64,000 nucleotides of DNA from Helicobacter cappadocius (GCF_030688855.1 NZ_JAUYZK010000009.1:1-64000), one strand, 5' to 3'; shown: positions 33,416 through 43,772, counted from the first letter of the stretch. The notes: generated by a model not told the origin, from the sequence alone. Program-made: numbers and translations.

Positions 33416-35263
33416 TTAAGTATTTTTGATAATATAATCAACAGCACTTGAAGAGTCTAAGCCTATAGACTTCTCAACCATACCTGTATTACCGTGCGAG
33501 ATATAAGAATCCTTCACTTCAAAACTATGTAATTTAATTTGTATATCGTTATCTGCAATGTATTCAAGCAATGCTGAACCAACCCCACCAATTTTATAGC
33601 TATCACTAAAAACAAAAGCATAAGAATAAGAATTTAAAATTTTCTTCAAATCTTTATCTAATGGCTTAAGAAATCTCAAATCCAATAAACCAGCCTCTAT
33701 CCCACTAGTTTTTAATGATAAATACACTTCATAAGCTCTTCCAACACCATTTCCATAGCCTATCAATAAAATCTTTCCACCTTCTAGCAAAAGCTCTGAT
33801 TTACCGATAATAAAATCTTTATTTTCAAAAATTCCATCATTGATTATAAATTTTCCACGCGGATATCTGAAGGCACACGGAGAAGAGGAGTGATTGGAAG
33901 CAAAAAGAATTGCGGATTTTAAAGACGCGTTATCACGGGGGGCAAAAAGAACCATATTAGGAATGGGACGTAAAAAAGAAATATCCAATAATCCCTGATG
34001 TGTTTCTCCATCTTCACCAACAATACCAGCTCTATCAATAGCAAATCTTACAGGCAAAGACATAATGCCGACATCATGCACAATCTGATCGTATGCACGT
34101 TGTAAAAAAGTTGAATAAATACTCACAAATGGCTTAAAACCCTCCTTTGCCAATGCAGCCATAGAAGTTACGGCATGTTGTTCGGCAATCGCAACATCCC
34201 AAAAGCGATTAGGATATTTATCAATTAATGCCCCTAATCCCGTACCTCCAGGCATTGCAGCAGTAGCACCTACAATTTTTTCATCCTCATTGGCTAGTTC
34301 AAGAAGGGTTTGAGAATAAATATCTGTTGGACTCTGAGCATTAGTAGCTTTCTTTGAACTTCCTGTATCAAGATCAAATGGACCCACTCCATGCCATTTT
34401 TCATACCTTCCCTCTGCAATCTCATACCCCTTACCTTTTGTAGTTTGAGCATGTATAATCACAGGACATCTCATATCTTTTGCCAAATTTAATGCATGAA
34501 TAACTTCATCTAAATGATGTCCATTAATAGGACCAATATAATTAATACCCATCTCCTCAAATAAAATTCCCGGTGTAATTAACTTAAAAGACTCTTCAAA
34601 ACGTTTGGCGATATAAGTTGCACTATCTGGCATTTTTTCTAATAATTTCTTGATCCTGTCTTTCACAGACTGATACATAGGCCCAGCTATCAAATGTGAA
34701 AGATATTTACTAATTGCTCCAATAGGTTTAGCAATGCTCATTTCATTGTCATTGAGAATAATAATCATTGGGTATTTTCTATCGCCTAATTCATTTAAGG
34801 CTTCATAAACCAATCCCGCGCTCATGCTTCCATCTCCAATAAGTGCTACAGGGATAGCATTTTTTTTCTGCAGTGCAAAAGCCTTAGCAACGCCCACTCC
34901 AAGAGAAATCGAAGTCGAACTATGCCCAGCAATAAAATAGTCAAAATCTGATTCTGAGGGCTTAATAAATCCACTCATACCTCCAAATTGTCTAAGAGTC
35001 TCAAATTCTTTCCATCTATTTGTGATCAATTTGTGTGCATAAGCTTGATGACTGACATCATAGATAAATGGATTCTCTCTACAATCAAAAACTCGATGCA
35101 TACCCACGATAAGTTCCACAGCACCCAAAGTAGAGCTCAAATGTCCTCCATTTTTACTAACAACTTCTAAAATTCTATGGCGAATATTTTCACAAAGTTC
35201 CAACAATGAAGCCATATCCATTGTGGCGAGGTTTGGAAAACCTCCCCTAACTATCAAATCCAT
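33416..35263 (-). CDS. dxs: 1-deoxy-D-xylulose-5-phosphate synthase
   Basis: Dxs condenses pyruvate and glyceraldehyde 3-phosphate using thiamine diphosphate, the entry step of the MEP isoprenoid pathway. The 615-residue protein has the thiamine-binding motif GDGSMSAGLVYEALNELG (about 145-162) ending in NDNEMSIAKPIGA. HGVGPFDLDTG is near 291, and the transketolase-type central domain has DVAIAEQHAVTSMAALAKEG near 365 with the catalytic Glu. The C-terminal domain is intact. It starts 1 bp after the fliH stop and is last in the hisC-fliFGH-dxs run, the same fli-dxs link as in H. pylori (HP0351-HP0354). Confidence 0.96.
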   Translation of the reverse strand: MDLIVRGGFPNLATMDMASLLELCENIRHRILEVVSKNGGHLSSTLGAVELIVGMHRVFDCRENPFIYDVSHQAYAHKLITNRWKEFETLRQFGGMSGFIKPSESDFDYFIAGHSSTSISLGVGVAKAFALQKKNAIPVALIGDGSMSAGLVYEALNELGDRKYPMIIILNDNEMSIAKPIGAISKYLSHLIAGPMYQSVKDRIKKLLEKMPDSATYIAKRFEESFKLITPGILFEEMGINYIGPINGHHLDEVIHALNLAKDMRCPVIIHAQTTKGKGYEIAEGRYEKWHGVGPFDLDTGSSKKATNAQSPTDIYSQTLLELANEDEKIVGATAAMPGGTGLGALIDKYPNRFWDVAIAEQHAVTSMAALAKEGFKPFVSIYSTFLQRAYDQIVHDVGIMSLPVRFAIDRAGIVGEDGETHQGLLDISFLRPIPNMVLFAPRDNASLKSAILFASNHSSSPCAFRYPRGKFIINDGIFENKDFIIGKSELLLEGGKILLIGYGNGVGRAYEVYLSLKTSGIEAGLLDLRFLKPLDKDLKKILNSYSYAFVFSDSYKIGGVGSALLEYIADNDIQIKLHSFEVKDSYISHGNTGMVEKSIGLDSSSAVDYIIKNT

Positions 35264-35264
35264 T

Positions 35265-36077
35265 CTATGCTCTCAGATTATCTAATACGCTCTGTTTAAG
35301 CGTCCTATAACGGGTCATAATATTTCCATCAATATTACCATTACTACAAGTGATAACAACTCCGCCTTTTGAAATTGCATCACTAGGCTCAAGTTTTATT
35401 TTTTGAGAATCCTTGAGATTCTCATTCAAATATGGATAGTCATTTGTATTTACCTTAATATGTATATCAGTGGCATCTACAATACTTGATAAAAGCTCTT
35501 TTGCTAGTGCAAGAGCTACTTTTTGACTGCTTGAATCTATTTCTTTAACGATAACTTCTTTAGCTATATCTACGGCAATTCCACTAAGCTCTTTTTCTAA
35601 TTCTTCAAGATGAGATTGAGATCTTTTCATTTCAGTATCCAATGCAATAGCAGATTGAATCAGAGTTGTTTTCTCTTTTTCAATCATATCAAGCATTTCT
35701 TTTTTTGCTTTTTCTTCTCCCTCTTTAATTCCATCTTTATATCCATCATTGCGTGCACCAGCAACTCTTTCTTCGATTTCAAGCTGTTGTTTTTCAAATT
35801 GAATTTGAAGCTTAGCAAGAGAGCTAGAAAGTTCGTCTGTTTTTTGCAAAAGTCTTTCAATCAGATCCTTTTCCAATGAATTTGAATTTTTTTTGGCCTC
35901 TTGAATGTCTTGAGAGCTATTTGGATTTGGAGCAGATGACTGGATGATACTTACTGTCTCATCAATATCATCACTTTTATTTTTAATAATAGATTTAAAT
36001 TCATATCTCTGAACATTATGCTTTGATAATTCATTTTTAGCAATCAAATTTTCTTCTTCAAAATTACTCAACAACAT
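35265..36077 (-). CDS. fliH: Flagellar assembly protein FliH
   Basis: FliH binds the export ATPase FliI and links it to the flagellar type III export apparatus. The 270-residue protein has a variable N-terminus (about 1-75), then a long coiled coil rich in E, K and Q (about 75-165) that includes a GYKDGIKEGEEKAKKEM segment typical of FliH. The C-terminal globular domain is at about 170-270 (ISKGGVVITCSNGNIDGNIM). The start overlaps fliG by 14 bp. The position between fliG and dxs matches other Helicobacter. The moderate sequence conservation is normal for this protein. Confidence 0.85.
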   Translation of the reverse strand: MLLSNFEEENLIAKNELSKHNVQRYEFKSIIKNKSDDIDETVSIIQSSAPNPNSSQDIQEAKKNSNSLEKDLIERLLQKTDELSSSLAKLQIQFEKQQLEIEERVAGARNDGYKDGIKEGEEKAKKEMLDMIEKEKTTLIQSAIALDTEMKRSQSHLEELEKELSGIAVDIAKEVIVKEIDSSSQKVALALAKELLSSIVDATDIHIKVNTNDYPYLNENLKDSQKIKLEPSDAISKGGVVITCSNGNIDGNIMTRYRTLKQSVLDNLRA

Positions 36078-37095
36078 CTTCTTCCTCTCCTATTTGGATA
36101 AGTCCCTGTTCAGACAAGGATTGCACAACTTCCACAATTTTACGTTGAGCACTTTCAACATCTTTTACTTTTACAGCTCCTAAAAATTGCATTTCTTCCA
36201 CAAATTGCTCACTTGCACGCGTACTCATATTATCTAAGAACTTCTGTTTAAGTTCATCAGGTGAGGATTTCAACGCCAAGATCAAATCCTTCTTGTCAGC
36301 AATTTTAAGAATCTCTCTAATGGCATTTTTATCAAGTTTAGAAATATCCTCAAAGGTAAACATCATTTCTTTTATTTCACTCGCAAGTTGCTCATCGATC
36401 TGTTCGATATAGGAAATAGTCGCTTTTGCTGCTTTTTGACCAAGTCTATTAAACATCTCTGCAACGGCTCTAGGACCACCAACTTCAACTTTATAACTAG
36501 TAAGAGATTCGAGTTTATTTTCCAATACAGTTGAAACTCTTTTAACAACATTAGGGGAAATATCGCCTAAATTTGCCATTCTAATTGAAATCTCTGCACG
36601 CATGTCATCTTGAAAATATCCTAAAGTCTCAGCTGCACTTGAAGAGTCCATATGGGCAAGAATAAGTGCGATAGTTTGAGGATGTTCATTCACAATAAAA
36701 TCTGCAAGTTGTTGAGGTCTAACTTTCATTAAATAAGAGAAGTTTTTTGTAGATTGCATACTCTTGGCAAGTTTGTCTAAAACTTTTTTAGCTTCCTCTG
36801 GTCCTAATGTTTTATTTAAGAGTTCTCTAGCATAGTCCAATCCACCACTATTGATATATTGATTGGACTGAAATATTGCATAAAACTCTTCCAAAACTGC
36901 TCCACCAATAGCCTTATCAGTGCCATTTAGTTGCATTATCTGCTTACTGATTTCTGTAATACTATCAATATCTAAATGTCTAAAAACTTCACTTGTAGAA
37001 TCTTCCCCGACCTGAATGAGTAAAATAGCAATTTTTTCTGCCATAGAAAGTTCATCGTATTGAGCTCTTTGTTTGGAACTAAGTTTTGAAGCCAT
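36064..37095 (-). CDS. fliG: Flagellar motor switch protein FliG
   Basis: FliG is the rotor protein that interacts with the stator and sets the direction of rotation, mounted on the MS ring. The 343 residues cover all three domains. The N-terminal, FliF-binding part contains KIAILLIQVGEDSTSEVFRH (near 22). The middle armadillo domain has the EHPQTIALILAHM motif near 137. The C-terminal domain carries the charged torque helix (KLDKNAIREILKIADKKDLI, near 255-274). fliF lies 9 bp upstream and fliH overlaps downstream, so they form one operon with hisC. Confidence 0.96.
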   Translation of the reverse strand: MASKLSSKQRAQYDELSMAEKIAILLIQVGEDSTSEVFRHLDIDSITEISKQIMQLNGTDKAIGGAVLEEFYAIFQSNQYINSGGLDYARELLNKTLGPEEAKKVLDKLAKSMQSTKNFSYLMKVRPQQLADFIVNEHPQTIALILAHMDSSSAAETLGYFQDDMRAEISIRMANLGDISPNVVKRVSTVLENKLESLTSYKVEVGGPRAVAEMFNRLGQKAAKATISYIEQIDEQLASEIKEMMFTFEDISKLDKNAIREILKIADKKDLILALKSSPDELKQKFLDNMSTRASEQFVEEMQFLGAVKVKDVESAQRKIVEVVQSLSEQGLIQIGEEEDVVE

Positions 37096-37104
37096 TATCT
37101 ACTC

Positions 37105-38802
37105 CTATGACCTATTTTCAGGACTAATCTCATCTTTTATCAATGTCTTGAACAAAGCGGCAATCTCTTCAGGTTTTTCTTCGATGCTGCTCTTTATTTT
37201 TTCAAGCAAAACATCATATTTTACTTCATCTTCACTAAAATCACTACTGAGTCCAAGCTGATCTTCGACACGTTTTCTAATCTCGCTAAATTTATTGAGA
37301 TCTCCATCATCCTCGTCATTGATTTCAAACAATGATTCGATCTTATCTTCTTCATTTTCCTGAACTTCCAACATCCGTTCAGCAAATGGAGAAATAATTT
37401 TCTTGTAAAAAATAAATATCACCACAGCCACTAGAACATATTTCAAAAGTGGCATAAATGGCCCCAGATATTTCTCAACATCTGCAGAAAACTTTTCAAA
37501 ACCAGTCAATGGAACATAATTTTCTGTTTTTGCATCAAATTCAAAATTACTTACGGCCACATCATCGCCTCTTTGTGCGGAATAACCTATAGCCTGTTTA
37601 ACTAAAGAGTCAATCTTCTGCATTTCCTCTGTGCTTAAGGGAACATATTCTATGTTTTCGGTTCCATCTTTGCTAACTTTTTTATATTTACCATCTACAA
37701 CTACAGCTGCACTCAAACGAGATAAGACTCCAAACTCTCCTTTGATTTCACTAACCGTTTTCCCCACTTCATAGTTCGTTGTATTTTGTGATTTTTCATA
37801 TTTTTCTTTAGCGTTGTTGTCATCGAGTCCTTGAACAGGACCTATGTTACTTACAGCTCCCGGTACTCCTCCGATTTGTTTGGGCTGTGCTCCTTCTCGT
37901 TTCTCTTCTAAATTTTGCTCACTTCGCACAACATTGTTTGGATCATAAGTTTCTTTTGTACTTTTTTTCTGACTAAAATCAAAATCAGCATTTACTCTAG
38001 CAACTACCTTGTCTTTGCCGCCCACAATAGGTGAAAGAATATTGATAATTTTGTTCTCTAAAATATTTTCAAAATTTTGTTTATATTTTAGCTGTGTGGC
38101 AGCAAGCTCTTTAGATGTAGTAAAATCATCACCCTCTCCTAATGGTTCGCCATCTTCATCTACAAGTTTTACATTTTCTGGAGTAAGTTTAGTAACTGAT
38201 GCAGCGACAAGGTTTTTAATACCCATAATCTGTGGTGTTGTCAAACGCATATTTGGTTTTATTTTTAACATAACTGAGGCAGTTGGAGGAACTTCTTTAC
38301 TTACAAAAACAGAGTCTTTTGGAATGGCGATATGAACATTAGCTTTCTCTATAGGATTAAGACTCTCGATAGTGCGAGATAACTCTCCTTCTGTTGCACG
38401 TATAAATTTAATTTTTTGATCAAAATCTGTAGCACCAAAATCTTTGACATCAAAAATCTCAAAACCAACCTTGCTACTTTTGGGAATACCCTGTGTTGCA
38501 AGAGCTATTCTCTCTTCATAAACCTTATCTCTAGGAATAAGAATGGTATCTTCTTTGGGAACTTTATACGGAATTTGATTCTGTTGCAAATATTGTAAAA
38601 TTAAGGCATTATCGCTTGGATTCATTCCTTCAAACAAAACAGCATAACTTCCATCTTTTCGCTTTTCTCCAATGGGAAAAATCAATAAAAATACCAAAAA
38701 TGCGACAATCAAAACAGTCGCACCCAAAATTACTATTTTTTGTTTTTTATTAAGCTTGGTAAAAAATTTACTTATCTGTTGAAATAGAGCCTTGATATCC
38801 AA
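37105..38802 (-). CDS. fliF: Flagellar MS-ring protein FliF
   Basis: FliF forms the membrane-embedded MS ring on which the flagellar motor is built. The 565-residue protein has transmembrane segments at about 24-43 (IVILGATVLIVAFLVFLLIF) and 447-465 (LKYVLVAVVIFIFYKKII). Periplasmic ring-building motifs lie between them (near 115-220; FIRATEGELSRTIESLNPIE), and a cytosolic C-terminal tail binds FliG. The domain order is normal. It is preceded by hisC with a 43-bp gap and has no obvious sigma-54 or sigma-28 promoter in that gap, so it may be read from the hisC promoter. Confidence 0.95.
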   Translation of the reverse strand: MDIKALFQQISKFFTKLNKKQKIVILGATVLIVAFLVFLLIFPIGEKRKDGSYAVLFEGMNPSDNALILQYLQQNQIPYKVPKEDTILIPRDKVYEERIALATQGIPKSSKVGFEIFDVKDFGATDFDQKIKFIRATEGELSRTIESLNPIEKANVHIAIPKDSVFVSKEVPPTASVMLKIKPNMRLTTPQIMGIKNLVAASVTKLTPENVKLVDEDGEPLGEGDDFTTSKELAATQLKYKQNFENILENKIINILSPIVGGKDKVVARVNADFDFSQKKSTKETYDPNNVVRSEQNLEEKREGAQPKQIGGVPGAVSNIGPVQGLDDNNAKEKYEKSQNTTNYEVGKTVSEIKGEFGVLSRLSAAVVVDGKYKKVSKDGTENIEYVPLSTEEMQKIDSLVKQAIGYSAQRGDDVAVSNFEFDAKTENYVPLTGFEKFSADVEKYLGPFMPLLKYVLVAVVIFIFYKKIISPFAERMLEVQENEEDKIESLFEINDEDDGDLNKFSEIRKRVEDQLGLSSDFSEDEVKYDVLLEKIKSSIEEKPEEIAALFKTLIKDEISPENRS

Positions 38803-38845
38803 TTTTATCCTCTGATATTTTTAATTTACTTTAACAAAAATTTGC

Positions 38846-39958
38846 TTATAGTTTGTGTTTCGATGAAAAAAATTCTTGCAACAATTCAAGCACTCTGTTA
38901 TTTTGATCGGCTCGTCCAATAGTTATCCTAATAGCATTAATGCCATAAGACTTGAGATTTCTAATAATCACTCCTTTTTTCAAAAGCCAATCACACACTT
39001 GAGTGCTAGAATATTTTTCTTCCAAAACAAATGTGATGAAATTTCCCCATGAAGGAATAAACTCTATTGAATTTTCAATCGCAAAAGCTTCGTATCGAAG
39101 CATTTCCTTGAGTACAGCTGAAACACTAGATTGAACAAAAACCTGATCTTTAATAGCCTCATGTGCGGCATCCAAGCTTAAAATACCGATATTAAAAGGT
39201 GGTCGGAGCTTAGAGAGTGCTTTGATAATCTCAGGATGTGCTAGTCCATATCCAATACGCATACCTCCAAGACCATATGCCTTTGAAAAGGTGCCTAAGT
39301 AAATAACATTTTCAAATTTTTCCAAAAGCTCTTTTGGTTCAATTGCCTTGTTTTTATCTTTTGATTTTGCAAACTCTTGATAAGCACCATCTATGACTAC
39401 TAGAGTTTCTTTTGATGTTTGTGAAATGAGGTTAAACACAGCATCTTTATCCAAACATTCTCCAAGCGGGTTATTTGGCACACATAAAAAAACAACTTCA
39501 GGTTTATGTTCATCATAAAGAGAACTGAATTCGTTTACATCGTGATGATTACTAGATGTTTTTATGACTTTTGCTCCGACTTGCTTAGCATAAATCTCAT
39601 ACATGGCAAAAGTAACTTTTGCCATCAAGACCTTCGTATTAGGTCTACATTTCGCACGGATACAAAACTCTATGACTTGATCGCTACCTGCACCTATGAT
39701 GATATTATTTGATTTGATATTATATTTATGGGCAATAGCATCTTTAAGCTCAAACATCGAATCATCAGGATAAAAACTAGCCTTTTTTGCACCCGAGATG
39801 ATGGCATCATTTACTTTTGGAGAATAACCAAAAGGATTTTCATTACTGCCTAATTTAATAACATCTTCTGGTTTGATTCCAAACTCTCGAACAAGAAGCT
39901 CAACAGGCTTTCCTGCTTCATAATTTACAATATCATCTAACTCTTGGTTGAAATTCAT
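38846..39958 (-). CDS. hisC: Histidinol-phosphate aminotransferase
   Basis: HisC converts imidazole-acetol phosphate and glutamate to histidinol phosphate in histidine synthesis, using pyridoxal phosphate. The 370-residue fold type I aminotransferase has [13 protein letters not shown] near 35, [12 protein letters not shown] near 158 and the PLP-binding lysine in [18 protein letters not shown] near 222. No other his genes are adjacent. The enzyme may also serve aromatic amino acids, so the histidine role is the family default. It is the first gene of the run leading into fliF-fliG-fliH-dxs. Confidence 0.9.
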   Translation of the reverse strand: MNFNQELDDIVNYEAGKPVELLVREFGIKPEDVIKLGSNENPFGYSPKVNDAIISGAKKASFYPDDSMFELKDAIAHKYNIKSNNIIIGAGSDQVIEFCIRAKCRPNTKVLMAKVTFAMYEIYAKQVGAKVIKTSSNHHDVNEFSSLYDEHKPEVVFLCVPNNPLGECLDKDAVFNLISQTSKETLVVIDGAYQEFAKSKDKNKAIEPKELLEKFENVIYLGTFSKAYGLGGMRIGYGLAHPEIIKALSKLRPPFNIGILSLDAAHEAIKDQVFVQSSVSAVLKEMLRYEAFAIENSIEFIPSWGNFITFVLEEKYSSTQVCDWLLKKGVIIRNLKSYGINAIRITIGRADQNNRVLELLQEFFSSKHKL

Positions 39959-39983
39959 TTAAACCTTCTTGATAGCTTTTGTG

Positions 39984-39989
39984 ATTATA
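39984..39989 (-). promoter_or_regulatory. Promoter -10 of hisC-fliFGH-dxs
   Basis: On the minus strand a TATAAT lies in CAATCTATAATCAC, about 26 bases upstream of the hisC start. It is the only good promoter seen before the fli genes in this run. Confidence 0.5.
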
Positions 39990-40043
39990 GATTGTATCTA
40001 AAAATCACATAAAAATTGGAATATTTTAAGGATAATTGGATGT

Positions 40044-40340
40044 CTATTTTGTTTTCTTTATAATTTCAAATTTTTTGAAATACTCATCAATCTCTTCTCG
40101 CATTTCTCTGCCTACTTCCTCAAAAGCATCTAAAAGTACTTCATAGCTACCAATCCCGCCAATAAAATCCCAAAATTCGGCAGCAACTTTGAGTTCGTAT
40201 TCCAAATCAAGCATTCCTGCCATAGTCCATCTTTCATAAGGTTTTGGTTCATAGGGATTATAGGGAATGGCTATGAGTGTATGAATATTCATATTTGGAT
40301 TATTGTATGCAAAACTAGCTATCCAAGTAAGAAGACGTAC
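40044..40340 (-). pseudogene. 3' relic of a TdeIII-type type II restriction endonuclease
   Basis: The frame encodes about 98 residues closely resembling only the C-terminus of TdeIII-family endonucleases. Examples are AIPYNPYEPKPYERWTMAGM, DLEYELKVAAEFWDFIGG and YEVLLDAFEEVGREMREEID. The N-terminal and catalytic parts are missing. The frame upstream of about 40340 is out-of-phase sequence of the methyltransferase gene, which runs into this relic. It is therefore a truncated remnant, not a working nuclease. No start codon or ribosome site fits the remaining part. Confidence 0.72.
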
Positions 40341-41532
40341 CATTTTTGAATATTTTTTCACTTTCAAGCACAGCAGAGAGATTTTTAACAATACTAATTC
40401 TATGATCATCAAAATTGTTCAATAAACTATGAACATCACTATGTGTCTGAATAAGAAAGGATTTTTGTGATTTTTTTATTTTTATTGCTTGTTGCAATTT
40501 TTGATAAGCGTCATAAAGACTTTCATTTTCCTTTTGAATTTTGATAAGAATGGGAGCATTATTAAATTGTTGTTTTAATATAGCATCAATACCGTTATTT
40601 CTCTGCACGGGGATAAATTCAACACCAAATAAATATTTTTCTAAATCTATTTGTTGATTTAAAAAATAATCCCTACCTTTATGTAAAACTACAGAATGAG
40701 TTTTAATAGGGTTTTCTAGTCTCTCTTTAGTGATTTTTACTGCCTCTTGAGAGATGTCAATACCTATAAAGTTCCTATTGTTAAGTTTTGCAGCCAAAAG
40801 GGTTGTACCACTACCGCAAAAAGGATCTAAAATTAAGTCGCCATGACTACTTGCAATTTTAATGATTCTTTCCAAAAGAGCAATGGGTTTTTGCGTCGGA
40901 TATTGAATTCTTTCCTTTGCTTTAGGATTAAGATAAGGGATATCCCATACATCGCTCAATGGAACACCCTTTTTACACTCGCTAATTATAACTTCTCCCT
41001 TAGAATCTTTTGCGTAAATACTTTTGCCAAACTCATCTCTTTTTCTTTGTTGCAAGATTTGATCAATATTTGTAGCAGGCGAATAATCTTGATAAATAAA
41101 ATTAAATTTAAAATTTTTACTTTTAGAATAAAAATAGATATTTTGATGATTTCTTAAAAGTCCCTTTTTGGAATTTGACCAACGCTTATAAGTCCATATA
41201 ATTTCAGATTGAAAATTTTGAAATCCAAAAACAGAATCAAGCAATAAACGCACAATGTGATTTGCATTTATATCACAATGCACAAAAATTGAACCCGTAT
41301 TTTTTAAAATTCTTTGAAATTCGACAAATCTTAAAAAAAGAAAATCGGCATATTCATCACAGTTTTTCCAATTATCATTAAAACTTAAGATTTTACTCCT
41401 ATCTTTTGTTGTTTGTTTTTGAATTTTGTTAGTGAAAAATGGCGGATCAAGATAAATCAAATCTATGATACCCGAATCAATATTCTTTGTTATATCTAAA
41501 CAGTCGCCAAAAATTACAGAATTCTTATTCAT
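40315..41532 (-). CDS. Site-specific DNA methyltransferase (adenine N6 or cytosine N4, beta class)
   Basis: I choose the ATG at 41532 (the longer frame would start with a GTG one codon earlier), giving 405 residues. The DLIYLDPPFFT catalytic motif IV is near residue 30. The AdoMet-binding motif I, LDPFCGSGTTLLAAKLNNRN, is near 228, with a target-recognition region between them. This IV-before-I order defines the beta class. It overlaps the ApaLI-like endonuclease gene by 8 bp, so it is the cognate protective methyltransferase, probably of GTGCAC-type sites by inference. The C-terminal roughly 160 residues are an unassigned extension. Its last residues are read from DNA of the TdeIII relic, so the original stop may have been lost. 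Confidence 0.85.
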   Translation of the reverse strand: MNKNSVIFGDCLDITKNIDSGIIDLIYLDPPFFTNKIQKQTTKDRSKILSFNDNWKNCDEYADFLFLRFVEFQRILKNTGSIFVHCDINANHIVRLLLDSVFGFQNFQSEIIWTYKRWSNSKKGLLRNHQNIYFYSKSKNFKFNFIYQDYSPATNIDQILQQRKRDEFGKSIYAKDSKGEVIISECKKGVPLSDVWDIPYLNPKAKERIQYPTQKPIALLERIIKIASSHGDLILDPFCGSGTTLLAAKLNNRNFIGIDISQEAVKITKERLENPIKTHSVVLHKGRDYFLNQQIDLEKYLFGVEFIPVQRNNGIDAILKQQFNNAPILIKIQKENESLYDAYQKLQQAIKIKKSQKSFLIQTHSDVHSLLNNFDDHRISIVKNLSAVLESEKIFKNGTSSYLDS

Positions 41533-42151
41533 CACTCTTCTCTTTTGCTATTTTTTCCAAAATCTCTTTTAAATTAATATTGGTCTGTAATTCTATATAC
41601 TCCCAAGCTTCATCACAACAATAATAATACCCACCAATTCCCAAATAGAGCGTTTTTAATGCCTGTTGAATTTTCATAGCCTGTTGCCTATTAGGGTAAT
41701 AAAACATAATTCTAACAGGTATAAATCCTGCATTTTTAATAACCTGAATTCTTGTATGTTCTTTTGTAATATGATCACCATCTGTTGTGGCATCTCTCCA
41801 TTTAATTTCTATAGCATTCGTGCCACAAAGACAATCAATCTCAAAAGTTTTAGGTCGATTACCTAAAGTATTCGGGATTTTCAATGAACCTGAATCATTA
41901 AAAGCATATTTAAAACATAATTTTGTGGCAGATTCCAAAAAACTTCCCGCGTATTTATATAAAAATCGTCCTTTGTTTTGATATTGATCAATTAATAATC
42001 CTTCGTTATCACTAATTCCTAGCACTTGGTAAATTAAAAAATGTGACAAATCATCATTTTCCATCTCTAATTTTCTTAATTGAAGTTGTTCGGTAAGTTT
42101 AAGTGAATATTTATTTGCAAGTTGCCTTATTTCAACTTCTATATCTTGCAT
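41525..42151 (-). CDS. ApaLI-like type II restriction endonuclease
   Basis: This 208-residue protein contains EIDCLCGTNAIEIKWRDATT (near 103), a PD-(D/E)xK-type core with D, E and K in order. TDGDHITKEHTRIQVIK and PVRIMFYYPNRQQAMKI follow. These segments match the ApaLI family, whose prototype cleaves GTGCAC. The methyltransferase gene overlaps its end by 8 bp, giving the usual R-M pair. The protein appears full length and undamaged. The recognition site is inferred from family and should be treated as provisional. Confidence 0.78.
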   Translation of the reverse strand: MQDIEVEIRQLANKYSLKLTEQLQLRKLEMENDDLSHFLIYQVLGISDNEGLLIDQYQNKGRFLYKYAGSFLESATKLCFKYAFNDSGSLKIPNTLGNRPKTFEIDCLCGTNAIEIKWRDATTDGDHITKEHTRIQVIKNAGFIPVRIMFYYPNRQQAMKIQQALKTLYLGIGGYYYCCDEAWEYIELQTNINLKEILEKIAKEKSDE

Positions 42152-42192
42152 ACTTTTTTATACTCCTTTTTACCAATCGTAATTTTATAATA

Positions 42193-43740
42193 TTACTCCC
42201 ACTCGATAGTCCCAGGTGGTTTGGAAGTAATATCATATACTACGCGATTGATTCCTTCTACTTCATTAATAATACGATTAGAAATATTTTCTAAAAGCTG
42301 GTGTGGCAAATGTGCAAAAGTCGCACTCATTCCATCAATAGCCTCTACAGCTCGAACACAAATTGTATTATCATAAGTTCGATTATCTCCCATCACACCT
42401 ACTGATCTGACATTCAGGAGTACGCAAAAAGCTTGCCATACTTTATCATAATACCCACTCCTATTAAGTTCATCCAAAAAAATCACATCAGCCTTGCGTA
42501 AAAGATCTAAATCTACCTTATTCACTTCTCCCATTATTCGTATGGCTAGACCAGGTCCGGGAAATGGATGTCTCATCAGCATTTCTTCAGGCATTCCAAG
42601 TTCTCTTCCTAATGCCCTCACCTCATCTTTAAAAAGTTCTCTTAATGGCTCAATCAATTCAAATTTCATCCATTCAGGAAGCCCTCCTACATTATGGTGA
42701 GATTTGATGGTTTTACTTGGTCCTTTTACACTCACAGACTCAATAACATCTGGATAAAGCGTACCTTGTGCAAGATATTTAATCTCTCCATTTGTATTGT
42801 ATTTTTTAGCCTCTCTTTCAAAAACCTCAATAAAAGTCTCTCCGATAATCTTGCGCTTTGTTTCTGGATCGCATACCCCTGCTAATCTATCTAAAAACAA
42901 CTCACTTGCATCAACTACCACAAGAGGAACTCCTAGATTTTGGGCAAACATCTTTTCTACGGCTTCACGTTCACCCGCTCTTAAAAGCCCATGATCTACA
43001 AAAACAGGAACAAGCCTATCGCCAATAGCACGATAAAGAAGCGTAGCAACCACACTAGAATCCACACCTCCGCTGACACCACAGAGAACCTTCCCGTCCG
43101 CAGCTATCTGGGCAAGTTTTTTGATCTCATTTTGGGCAAAATTTTTCATATTCCACTCTGGGTTTGCTCCACAAATATTATGTGCAAAATTAAATAGATA
43201 CTTCCCGCCTTCTTTAGAGTGAGCTACTTCTGGATGAAACTGCACAGCATAAATCTTTTTTTCCTTATTCTGCACAGCCGCATAAGGAGAATTCAAGCTT
43301 TTTGCAACTGCTTGAAATCCTTTTCCTAGCACCTCAACCCTGTCACCATGGCTCATCCATACGATCTCACCATCTTTGCAGTCCTTAAACAACTCACACT
43401 CACTCACAATGTCTAAATTTGCCTTTCCATATTCGTGTGCAAGTGCTTTTTCTACCTTGCCATCAAAATAATCCATCAAATACTGCATTCCATAGCAAAT
43501 TCCAAGTATTGGCAATCCAAGATTAAAAATTTCAGTATTGGGTTTATAGGCATCTTCTTCATACACACTTGCAGGACCACCGCTCAAAATAATTCCTTTT
43601 GGTTTTCTTGATCTAATTGCCTCTATCTTTTCAAAATACGGAACAATCTCTGCATAAATACCAAATTCGCGCAACCTTCTTGCAATGAGCTGGGTAAATT
43701 GACTCCCAAAATCCAAAACCAAAATATCTACATTGCCCAA
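42193..43740 (-). CDS. guaA: GMP synthase (glutamine-hydrolysing)
   Basis: GuaA converts XMP, glutamine and ATP to GMP in purine synthesis. The 515 residues carry an N-terminal class I glutamine amidotransferase with Cys82 in GICYGMQY, His169 and Glu171 in [10 protein letters not shown]. The ATP-pyrophosphatase P-loop SGGVDSS is at about 223-229. The C-terminal dimerisation domain ends [11 protein letters not shown]. The start codon is TTG, supported by an ideal AAGGAG six bases upstream; no in-frame ATG is available before the conserved ILVLDFGSQ. It is separated from the R-M genes downstream by only about 40 bp. Confidence 0.96.
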   Translation of the reverse strand: MGNVDILVLDFGSQFTQLIARRLREFGIYAEIVPYFEKIEAIRSRKPKGIILSGGPASVYEEDAYKPNTEIFNLGLPILGICYGMQYLMDYFDGKVEKALAHEYGKANLDIVSECELFKDCKDGEIVWMSHGDRVEVLGKGFQAVAKSLNSPYAAVQNKEKKIYAVQFHPEVAHSKEGGKYLFNFAHNICGANPEWNMKNFAQNEIKKLAQIAADGKVLCGVSGGVDSSVVATLLYRAIGDRLVPVFVDHGLLRAGEREAVEKMFAQNLGVPLVVVDASELFLDRLAGVCDPETKRKIIGETFIEVFEREAKKYNTNGEIKYLAQGTLYPDVIESVSVKGPSKTIKSHHNVGGLPEWMKFELIEPLRELFKDEVRALGRELGMPEEMLMRHPFPGPGLAIRIMGEVNKVDLDLLRKADVIFLDELNRSGYYDKVWQAFCVLLNVRSVGVMGDNRTYDNTICVRAVEAIDGMSATFAHLPHQLLENISNRIINEVEGINRVVYDITSKPPGTIEWE

Positions 43741-43766
43741 ATCTCACTCCTTAAAAAATAATTACA

Positions 43767-43772
43767 ATTATA
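43767..43772 (-). promoter_or_regulatory. Promoter -10 of guaA
   Basis: On the minus strand a TATAAT (context GATTATATAATTG) lies about 27 bases upstream of the TTG start, within the 85-bp gap between thiL and guaA. Confidence 0.5.
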
